Part shown: positions 9,429 through 17,957 of the stretch, piece after piece
Layout of the letters: each line of letters starts with the position of its first letter
How positions within the stretch are numbered: the first letter of the stretch is position 1
Assembly: GCA_022592435.1 (NCBI GenBank)
Contig: JABYQS010000389.1
Coordinates: 1 to 25,682, forward strand
From: Cerioporus squamosus
Taxonomy: Eukaryota; Basidiomycota; Agaricomycetes; Polyporales; Polyporaceae
Reading direction: 5' to 3'
DNA: 25,682 bases
Translations under genes and position numbers: made by a program
The notes under the pieces: generated by a model
What the model saw: the letters and a program-made list of their open reading frames with translations, nothing else
Database searches by the model: none
What the model was told of the DNA's origin: nothing

Positions 9429-11517
9429 ATGACGAGCGTCGAAGGAAAAACGCGTCCCGAGCTGCCAGTCGAGCTCTACACCCACGCCCTCGAATTCCTC
9501 GATCCCAGTCACCCGTCCTCGGTGAAGACACTCTTCAGCGTCCTGTGGACGAGCACCTACCTGCGCACCGCCGCGTCTGTGTCGACCCTTTGGAAGCCTT
9601 ACTACGAGCTGCGCTACACGCAATGCGTGCCCGAGAACGAGGCTCGCCGTCGCGCGCAATTCGGCGAGGACTACTTCAAGCTCTACTTGAAGCGACGCGA
9701 GCTCGACCACCGCGCTCTCACCCTCGTGGACGCGATCCGCCTTGAGATTCCTGGACGCAGCGCACGCGCGCGTGTGCTCGCGCAGGAGCTGTCCTTTGAC
9801 GTCTGGGACGCGCTGCGGGCGGAGACAGTGCTCCCGCTGCCGAAGTACTTCCGGAGCCCCCACGATAAGAGCAGCGTGGAGGCGGCGCCACAGGCATTCC
9901 CGAGACGATACTGGGCGAGGACCGTGCAGGGTGTCATAGCGAGGTATTGGGCCGTGCGGATGTGGCAAAGAACCGTTGCGGGGGACCCGGGAGTGACCTT
10001 CGAGGAGGTGCTGCTTGGGTTCTCGACGTTCTTTGGGTGGTCTCCGTACGCGGTATGTGTCCACACCAGATCGGGTCTAGTATGTATGCTGACTGTATGA
10101 GTTGTGCAGCTCGCGCAGGAACTGGACACTTTTGCGACGTCCTGTCGCGAGACGTTCCTCACGCAAAAGGTTGTGCTAGACCAGACCGATCCTAAGTTCG
10201 ATCTGGCCAAGGCATGCGATACTGTCATCCGCCATATGCGATATGAGCGATGGATGGACGGCCAAGGTGCGTCTGTCCTTTGTCATGAGGGGAGATCATG
10301 TGTAATGACCGCTATGCTACAGAGAACATGGACGAGCATCTGCTGAACATCTACCCCCACATCCCCTTGACAGAGGAAATCTCGTTCCCCTTGAGTGCCT
10401 TGTCGAGGGTGTGGCTCTTTGTGGCCTTATGTCGCCGTCTCGGCCTAGATGCCTATCCCACCATTGCCACCCCGAGCACCACCCCGACATGCTGTGTACG
10501 CCCACAGGATCCGAACGGGCTCCCGGTCGTGGTGGAGTTCTCACCCTTGGGCCCTTCCGTGGTGCGATCCGTCACCCTCACTCCTGCGTACCAGCAAATG
10601 GCTCGGCTGATCGCAGGCGACCTTCCGCCCGAGATGGCGTGGAGATGCTTGCCCGAGCTCCCGGCGAGCATATGGTTCGCCCTGGCTCTGAAGGAGGCCC
10701 GTGATGGTTTGGCACTATACATGCAGGAAGAGCACAACGATTGGCTTCACTCGGAGCAGGAGCGGTTGTGCACCGCAACACACGCAGTACAGTCCGCAAG
10801 CATCATGCTACCAACCGCTGAGCCTCCCATGCTCATCCACGGCGGCCACGTGAAGGACATGTTCCCCCTCGACGGACAGGTCATTATGCTTGATGTGCTC
10901 CTCGCTGAGGCTCCGTCGGGCTCCCTACACCACAGCATCGCGACCGAGGTGAGGCGGTCGGTGCTGCAATCGGAATCTCTCGACACGCTCGTCATGCGCC
11001 GGTCTCGATACCCGCACATGGACATCCCATACGTCGGAACTGTCATTCCCCATTCAATGCGCGATGACTTCCCGGGCTTTGAGCTTGACTGGAAGGTGTG
11101 TAGTTTTGAGCCTTGTGTGTCTGGTGCTCAAGTTAACCGTCCGCCAGGTTGAGGTTAACGAGCGAGAAACGTATCCGGGGCAAGGCACGCTGTTCACACG
11201 CCAGATATTCGCCGACGGTTTTGAGAACAGTGAGTAAAGTGCACTTTGCTATCATCGTACCATACCTCATTCACCATGCCCATCTGCTGCCAGCCTCTTT
11301 CCCTGATGGATCTCAGCCGGAGCGATACCCTCCAGTGGGGCTCTCTAAACAGGCTGCGCGTTCCTGGTACCTCAACTGGAGCCATTTCGGACGCTACGTC
11401 GAGGACGTCTCGTTCGAAAATGCGGACCAAGAGGGTCAACCTACTAGACTGGTTATGACCGCGGAGATGCGCACGCTGTATCCTGAGGACTGCATACCCG
11501 AGCCACGACCATACTAA
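9429..11517 (+). CDS. FBXO21-like F-box protein, copy 1 (F-box, transglutaminase-like, YccV-like)
   Basis: Five exons (9429-10052, 10110-10266, 10323-11095, 11148-11229, 11294-11517) join cleanly to 619 residues. The F-box is at about residues 10-60 (LPVELYTHALEFL ... LWKPYYELRY). A helical region follows, then at about 275-300 the segment VWLFVALCRRLGLDA, which matches the start of the SirB1/transglutaminase-like core seen in FBXO21. The C-terminal 130 residues fit the position of the YccV/HspQ-like domain (PYVGTV, VEVNERETYPGQG, RYVEDV). Family role: FBXO21 is a substrate receptor of SCF ubiquitin ligases; the transglutaminase-like part appears to lack a catalytic Cys and is probably a binding fold. 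The ATG at 9429 is chosen because it is the first ATG before the F-box. Its tandem paralogue lies 384 bp downstream in the same direction. Domain calls beyond the F-box are moderately sure. Confidence 0.75.
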
Positions 11518-11901
11518 TACCACGCATGCATACTTCAGCACGGATTCCTCGATACCTACCATACATATATACAGCCACTCGTACTGAGAACTGATACCTT
11601 GTATAGATGTGCTGCATACGTGCTGCTATCATAAGCTGGGCTGTACTTTCGTATGCATAGCTATGCCAAGCACTTGTCATGACCATGCTTGGGATTGTAG
11701 CTTCCAGTCTGCATTCGACTGAACCGTCCTCCTTCGGCGTTATGCTCTGTATGGAAGAATTCGTCCTTGCAAGTGGAGCACACGCGCCCGACGCGATAGC
11801 TACGTAACGGTATACAAGTTCAATTCATGTGCTGTGGAGAACCTTCAGTATCCTCCGTTCCCACCCACTGCATCGTTCGCGTAGGCCCCTCGCGACGAGC
11901 C

Positions 11902-13931
11902 ATGTCTCTGTTACCCGTCGAGCTACTCACTGACATCCTCAAACAGCTACCAGGACGAGACCCATCTAGCCTCCGGACGGTCCTGAGCTTCCTCTCCGCC
12001 AACTCAGTCGCTCGCGCGGCCGCGCTCGACAACGCGCTGTGGAAGCACCTATACCAAGGCCGCTATCGTCATAGTGATGCGCACGCAGAAGAAGAGCGAC
12101 ACGCCCGTCTGCAGGGCGACTGGCGGATGATGTACATCGAGCGTTACAAGCTCGACCGAGTCGCGCTTCAGCTGGTGGACCACATCCGCACGCACCCCAC
12201 GGACCGCGATGCGCCTGCGAACCGCATTGCAGCTGAGCTCTCTGCGGCAGGGATATGGGACGCGTTGGAGTACGAAACGCAGGTCCCTATCCCACGCGCG
12301 TTCCGCGACCCCGAGGTCGACGACATGACCGAGGAGCCGACGCCGCACGCTCTCCCGAGGCGGTTTTGGGCCAAGGCGACGCTTGGTGCCCTCGCGCGCA
12401 AGGAGGCGGTCGAGACTTGGTGTCGTCTGCTGGAAGATACCGAGTACGCGGGCGGATTTGAGGATATGCTGAAGGGACTTTCCGCCTTCACGGATGTATC
12501 CCCTTCTCAGGTATGCCCTGCCTACTCGATGAGTCCTGACAGTGCGCTGATGTGAAGTTCTCAGGTCACGCAGCAGCTCGAGGAGCTGACTGCTCGATGT
12601 CGCGGACGGTTACTCTCTGAAGGTCTCGAGCTAGACCATGCGCACTTTGGCTACGACTTGTTGAAGCTTGTTCTGGCCATCCGCAACTTCATACACGACG
12701 AAGGGTTCGCCGTGGGCACAGGTGAACCATGACCATTATGCACTCGACTCGAAGTAGCTGAACCTGACACGAGTAGGACGAGAATTCTACCACCCCTTCA
12801 ACCAGTTCCCTCACTACTTTCTTGGTCCCGGACGCCGTCGTACCATCCCAATGTCGATCATCTATACCTTCTGCGCGATATGTCGACGCATCGGCATCCA
12901 GGCCGCCCCAACCAACACCCCACGCAAGGTCCTCTGCCATATCACCTCCCCGGACCCACGCTCAGGCAACATCCTGCTCGACCTCTGCTCCACGGACCCG
13001 CCCGTCGTGTTCTCCAGCACAGACCTCTCCGTGATGCTCCGCGAAGCAGGGTTGCCCGACAGCTTCCCGGCGGACGCAGTGAGCCCCGCGAGCCTCCCGA
13101 CGCTGCTCGCCCGCGTCATCAACAACATCTTCGCGTCCATGGCGGGCCTCGCGGACCTGGACCAGTACGACCTGCCCCCGGCGCACACGCCGTTCAGGGC
13201 CGAGTACGCGGTGACGATGACCTTCGCGGCGGTGAACGCCGGCCAGATCCACTTAGTCCCGAAGGTCGCGGACGACTGCCCCCTCGACACGCAGATCGTG
13301 CTCTTGAACGGGCTCGTGCCCCACATCGCGAGCGAGAACCAGCGACAGAGGTTCATAGCGGACCTCGAATCGGGCGTGTCTGGCGAGTCGCGGTACAAGA
13401 TCCGCCAGCAGCCTCGCCAACGCCCGCAACATATGGAGGAGTACGCGTTCGTTGGACGTGTGCTGAGTACTCCTGGCGCGGGGAAACTCGAATGCATAGT
13501 CGTGGTTGGCTGGGAGGTGCGTTGATAGATCGTCATCCAGCGAGAGTCTGCGGGAGGGTACTGACTGCGCCGACGCAAGATTGACCGTAGGGGCCATCTG
13601 AAGTATCTTATCCTGACGGATTATGGCTTCCAGAGTGCGTACGCATCCATAACCCTAATGCCATGCACCCGCCGACTAGCCTTTAGATACCTACGACGAC
13701 CGCTATCCCCCCGAGCCACTGACACGGCAAAGATTGCTGTCGCTGCGCAAACATATCGCTCAGTTCGACAGGTTCTTCGAAGACGTGTACGCTCCGCGAG
13801 AAGACGGCATAGGAAGTCGTCTCATCCCCACTAACGAGCTCCAGCAGCAGTATCCAGACGACCTGGAGGCAGGCATACTTTGGTCGGAGGAGCAGCTGCG
13901 GAATGCGGACGACAAGCGAAACGATGAATGA
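11902..13931 (+). CDS. FBXO21-like F-box protein, copy 2 (tandem paralogue)
   Basis: Five exons (11902-12510, 12565-12721, 12777-13516, 13580-13634, 13687-13931) encode 601 residues without a break. The F-box begins at once (LLPVELLTDILKQLPGRD ... LWKHLYQGRY, residues 2-50). IPMSIIYTFCAICRRIGIQA near 285-305 matches the transglutaminase-like SirB1 core. EYAFVGRVL, CIVVVGWEI, LKYLILTDYGFQ and RLIPTNELQQQYPDD near 460-590 fit the YccV-like barrel, with GWE in place of the usual GWD. Introns are at the same four positions and phases (0,1,0,1) as in copy 1, and exon 2 is 157 nt in both. An in-frame ATG at 11827 would add 25 residues but has a poor context, so 11902 is preferred. Intron 3 ends in the less common CAAG. 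Likely an SCF substrate receptor; target unknown. Confidence 0.75.
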
Positions 13932-14339
13932 GACGTGTCATTAGTGATTGAGCACATCGATCCCTTTCGGATCGATCTGTTGTACGATGTATCGTGAGTA
14001 GTCTAAATTATACGGACGTATGGCAACTTTTGGAGCTACACAGACAGCCAAGGTAGCCACTATTGCCTCCGTGAGGATTGCTTCGCACGGATGCGCCCCG
14101 AGCTACCGGGAGAGGTGGCGGATGGATCACGAGGTGATAGCCAAGGACAAGAATTCGGTGACCGCGACACGATGCGGAGCGGAGCGGTCCTGACGCTCCA
14201 TGCCTCGTAGGGTGCGGCTGCCCCTGGCGTTATGAAGCGCGAGGCGCGGCCTACGAAGAGGATGAGACTATGGGCGGGGGAACAGTTGGCGCGTCGCGCA
14301 CCTGAAGAGCGGAGTGGTCAATAGCTGGTAGCGTACGAG
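13932..14339. other. Intergenic region between convergent genes
   Basis: About 400 bp between the ends of F-box copy 2 and the reductase on the other strand. No gene is seen; it should hold both 3' untranslated regions. Confidence 0.6.
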
Positions 14340-15839
14340 CTAGGTCGGTTTGCCCACATAAGGAATGGTCGTGCGCATCTTCACCAAGTGGTAAAGCATC
14401 TCGTTGACGAACGCCGGTTGTTTGTACCGCCTCGCGAGGTGGTAGAGGTAGCCGTTGATGTACTCGATCTCCGTCCGCTGGCCGAGGTTGACGTCGCGAT
14501 GCATGGAAGAGTAGTTGTGCTTCGTGTGCTCGACGATCCGCTCGGTCTCCATTTGCAGAGCACCCTTCGTCAAGGCGCGGGGGTAAGGCAAGGGTACCGG
14601 GGGCGGCATGATCTCCTCTGTGTCCTCCCGAGTCTTCATAATCTGCTTGTATACCGCTTGTCGCGTCTTGTTAGTCGCGTCGAGCTCCGCCTTGAATATG
14701 GACTCGGCTTCCTGGCAGAGTCGCTCCATGATCCACACTCCGTGGGGCGACTTCAGCACCTCTCCGTTCTTGCATTGCATGAGAGCAGAAACGGGATTGA
14801 CGAACGCGTTGACCACCAGCTTCTTCCGCATAGCCGTCTGCACGTCCCGGTACGGGCGCCAAGTGGCACAGAGCGCACGAGCCCCCGTCAGAGCAGCGAT
14901 CGTGTTGCGCAGGTTGAGATAGCGCGGGCTGGCGGCTGCCGCGTCGTTCACTGGGTCGGCGATATCGTCCAAAGACAACTCCGGATAGGGTGACTTGTCC
15001 TGTTCCCTTTCAAGGGCTGCCTCGAAGTTGCGCCCCAGCGGGTCAGGTGCGATGCCGAGCTGTATCTCGCCATAGCCCATCATGAGGGTGTGCATGAGGT
15101 CCTTGCGGTAGAGGCCGTGTGTGTTCGTGCAGAGAACGAAGTTGGGGCGGTCGTGGGGGTCTCGGAAGAGGGACTGCGTGAGCTTCTCGTACACACCCAT
15201 GCCGTTGTGGAGGAGGACAATGGTGGTATCGCGCGAGATGAGCGAACGCAGACCATAGAGGACGTCTGGGACGGCGTATGCCTTGGTGGTGACAATGAGG
15301 GAGTCGATGGGATGGGTAGCATGGTGCAGCCGATGGGAGTCGTCCGGACGGGACAGCGGGAGCTCGAGGTCGCGACGCCGACTGGGGTCCCAGTGGTCAA
15401 AGCGGACGGAGCCGGAGAAGTAGTAGTTCCACGGGTGGTAGGTCAAGTGCATGATGCCGTCCTGGGTGTCGGTGACCCCGTCGGAGGTGAGGAGGACGGA
15501 CCAGCCATGCGGGCGCTGGGAGATGGCGGGCGCGGTGTCGAGGCGGTGGAGGGCGTAGACGGAGTGCTTGGGGGCGAGCGTGCGGCGGAGGTGGAAGGCG
15601 ACGAAGGACCCGACAGCACCGAGGCCGACGACGTGGATCTGCATCGACCAGCGACGTCGACGTTGCGCTGCCGCCGTGTCCACGCAGACTCTGCCCGCAG
15701 ACGCTGGCACCGCGGCGGCGTCCCGCGGCGCCCGGCAACGCCCGCCAGCCCATATGCGGAAGGTGCTCAAGAACTGCAGTTGCGCCGACGATACGCCGGC
15801 AACGAGGATGATATCATTTGACCCTCGCTCGGTGCACAT
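14340..15839 (-). CDS. Ketopantoate reductase (2-dehydropantoate 2-reductase) family protein
   Basis: A single open frame without introns. The conserved part starts at the Met at 15644 (434 residues): IHVVGLGAVGS is the Rossmann GxGxxG NADP site, LIVTTKAY and LLHNGMGVYEKL are the second nucleotide-contact strands, and KKLVVNAFVNPVSALMQCKNGE matches the catalytic Lys/Asn region of PanE (KLAVN...NPL in E. coli). A fungal insertion of about 60 residues, PPPVPLPYPR and flanks, precedes the C-terminal helices (NGYLYHLA, PAFVNEMLYHLV). The family reduces ketopantoate to pantoate with NADPH for pantothenate and CoA synthesis; fungi have several paralogues, so the exact substrate is uncertain. The frame is open upstream to an ATG at 15839, adding 65 residues rich in Arg and Ala that could be a mitochondrial presequence. 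Both ATGs have weak contexts; the longer span is given. Confidence 0.8.
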   Translation of the reverse strand: MCTERGSNDIILVAGVSSAQLQFLSTFRIWAGGRCRAPRDAAAVPASAGRVCVDTAAAQRRRRWSMQIHVVGLGAVGSFVAFHLRRTLAPKHSVYALHRLDTAPAISQRPHGWSVLLTSDGVTDTQDGIMHLTYHPWNYYFSGSVRFDHWDPSRRRDLELPLSRPDDSHRLHHATHPIDSLIVTTKAYAVPDVLYGLRSLISRDTTIVLLHNGMGVYEKLTQSLFRDPHDRPNFVLCTNTHGLYRKDLMHTLMMGYGEIQLGIAPDPLGRNFEAALEREQDKSPYPELSLDDIADPVNDAAAASPRYLNLRNTIAALTGARALCATWRPYRDVQTAMRKKLVVNAFVNPVSALMQCKNGEVLKSPHGVWIMERLCQEAESIFKAELDATNKTRQAVYKQIMKTREDTEEIMPPPVPLPYPRALTKGALQMETERIVEHTKHNYSSMHRDVNLGQRTEIEYINGYLYHLARRYKQPAFVNEMLYHLVKMRTTIPYVGKPT

Positions 15840-15985
15840 CGATGCTCATCGATACTGTCCTATTCTGTTTCCCCTGCGGCCCGCCACGACCCCTTCGCAC
15901 CGGTCTCCGTCCACGACAGTTCAAATAGAGCCCGCTCATCCTCCTCCCCGTCCCTCCATTCCTCACCCACCTCCCCCCACCAGCC
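15840..15985. promoter_or_regulatory. Short divergent promoter between ketopantoate reductase and aldo-keto reductase
   Basis: Only 146 bp (341 bp if the shorter reductase start is used) separate the two genes. A TATA-like TCAAATAG at 15921-15928 lies about 60 bp before the rightward ATG and is followed by a C/T-rich leader. Confidence 0.45.
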
Positions 15986-17575
15986 ATGGCCCACGTTACC
16001 ACCGTCACCCTCAAGCGCACCGGCGCGAAGGTATGTGTTGCTTGCTGCATGCTTCGCACTCCCTTGATTGACGTAGAACGCGCGCATATATAGATGCCTC
16101 TTGTAGGGTAAGCTCGCAATCACCGCATGTCATCGAACACGTCGTCTGACAATCAGCTTCGCCGGTTCTCAGCTTCGGGCTCTGGAAGGTGCGCCTATAT
16201 GCATGTCGTCTAACTTTGCGCCACCTAACATCGCGTTCTCCTACAGGTCACTAAGGAGACCTGCGCCCAGGTATGTCCGCAGAGTTTGCAGCACAAGCAG
16301 CATGCACTCACCGTTCCACCAGACCGTCTACAACGCCATCAAGGAGGGCTACCGTCTCTTCGACTCTGCTCTTGATTACGGTAACGAGAAGGAGGCCGGT
16401 GAGGGTCTTGCTCGTGCGATCAAGGACGGCCTCGTCAAGCGGGAGGATGTCTGTGAGTGACTTCGTCAGGATCGGCCGCCGACTGTACTCACTAACCATT
16501 CTTCCCCAGGGATCACCTCCAAGGTTCGTTTCCCGTCCTCTGATTGGGGCACGCGATCTGATAGCATGGGAATCTAGCTGTGGAACACGTACCACGAGAA
16601 GGAGCGCGTACGTGAATGGAGTTCCGCCTTCCTATTTTTGGTGACATCATTGACCCCCGCGATAGGTTGAGGAGGGCTGCAAGGAGTCGCTCAAGCTCTG
16701 GGGCCTCGACTACTTCGACCTTTACCTCGTCCACTTCCCCATCTCCCTTGAGTACATTTCCCCTGAGAAGAAGTTCCCTCAGGAATGGTGGGGGCTTGAC
16801 GGCAAGATCCATCCCAGTAAGTGCGTTCAGTCCGGCGTACTGTTCACCTCTGTTGACCTTGTGTTCCTCCAGTCAACGTCCCCTTCCAAGTGACTTGGAC
16901 TGAGATTGAGAACCTCGTTGACAAAGGTCTTGCCAAGAACATTGGTCTGAGTGTGTTGGATCAGCTCGTCCTGGATGCAAAGTAGTGACCTGTGGAATAT
17001 CCACAGCAACGCCCAGGGATCGTTCATTTTCGACGTACACCGCTATGCTCGCATTGAGCCTCAGGTCCTGCAGGTTGAGCTGCACCCTTACCCTCACCCA
17101 GGAGCCCCTCGTCAAGTACTGCAAGCTGATTGGTCTCGCTATCACCGCCTACTCGTCCTTCGGCCCTCAAAGCTACGTCGAGCTCGGCTACCAGGGAGCG
17201 ACCAGCTTGATGGAGCACGATACCGTCACCGCTATCGCTTCGAAGAACCAGAAGAGTGAGTGTTGTCCTCAGGAGTCAATGGAGAACTCGCTCACCAACA
17301 TGTTCTGCAGCTCCTGCGCAAATCCTGCTCCGCTGGGCACTCCAGCAGGGCCTCGCTGTGATCCCGAAGTCGAACAACCACGACCGTCTTGTCCAGAAAC
17401 CTCCAGTCCGTCGACTTCGAGTTGTCCGAGGATGAGATGAAGAGCATTAGCGCACTCAACAAGAACCTCCGGGTAAGTCGACTCAGATGGAGTCTTGGTG
17501 AATGTGAGCTGACACGGTGTCCCGTAGCTCAACGACCCCGTAGACCTCGATCCCAGACTGGGCATCTTCGCCTAG
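15986..17575 (+). CDS. XYL1: D-xylose reductase-like aldo-keto reductase, frame-broken near its 3' part
   Basis: Twelve exons can be followed: 15986-16030, 16094-16107, 16171-16186, 16247-16270, 16323-16452, 16510-16523, 16578-16607, 16666-16816, 16873-16950, 17007-17255, 17311-17472 and 17528-17575, about 319 residues, the usual length. Hallmarks in order: [19 protein letters not shown] with the catalytic Asp and Tyr; ITSKLWN with the Lys; [10 protein letters not shown] with the His; EWWGLDGK, typical of xylose reductases; [26 protein letters not shown], whose Lys, Ser, Asn and Arg bind the NADPH phosphate; and an LGIFA ending. The family reduces xylose to xylitol in the cytosol. Three frame breaks: one base short at the 16950/17007 junction, an extra C near 17092 and an extra A near 17398. 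The last two are in homopolymers and no missense decay is visible, so error is likelier than pseudogene. Five exons are 30 nt or shorter. Confidence 0.85.
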
Positions 17576-17957
17576 AGGGTTGCGAGTCGGGCTGGAGTCA
17601 GTTGGGGTCATTGATTGTCCGCAGTTGCGTGTGCATGTGTAGGATAGACTGTAGAATGATCAATCCAGAGATGTTAGCATGACTTGTCTTGCAACTGTCA
17701 GTGTGACTCGCGTCGACGAAGGTCCGTGAAAATATCTCCACATGCCGCGGCGACGCGCAAGGTCGGGGCTGCGAGGACGCTTTTACGCAGTTGCGCAGTG
17801 CGGTGCCGGAGGTTTGCGCAGTGGGCGTCTGGTGCCCTGCACTCTCGATCGCGCACTGCGCAGCGGAGTCTCAAATGACTAGGATACCTCTCCTCTGAAC
17901 CTTGTCTGAATGCTATAAAGCCAGGGCTCCAATCTCCTCCGGCGACATCATACAGCC
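17576..17957 (+). promoter_or_regulatory. Upstream region of the PB1 gene with repeated TGCGCAGTG elements
   Basis: TGCGCAGTG occurs at 17792-17800 and 17815-17823 and in reverse orientation at 17854-17862. The cluster ends about 50 bp before a TATAAAG box at 17914-17920, which is 44 bp before the ATG. No gene is seen here. A transcription-factor-binding role is an inference from copy number and position. Confidence 0.5.
17914..17920 (+). promoter_or_regulatory. TATA box of the PB1-domain gene
   Basis: TATAAAG, 38 bp upstream of the start codon at 17958; implies a very short 5' leader. Confidence 0.55.

Noticed and set aside
9243..10064. A 273-codon minus-strand open frame
   Set aside because: It is the mirror of exon 1 of F-box copy 1, which has clear domain similarity on the plus strand.
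11827..11901. Upstream in-frame ATG of F-box copy 2
   Set aside because: Would add 25 Cys/Ser/Val-rich residues before the F-box; poor start context and no counterpart in copy 1.
12862..13578. A 238-codon minus-strand open frame
   Set aside because: Antisense to exon 3 of F-box copy 2; no recognisable protein.
15090..15821. A 243-codon plus-strand open frame
   Set aside because: Antisense shadow of the ketopantoate reductase gene, rich in Gly, Val and Glu from codon bias.
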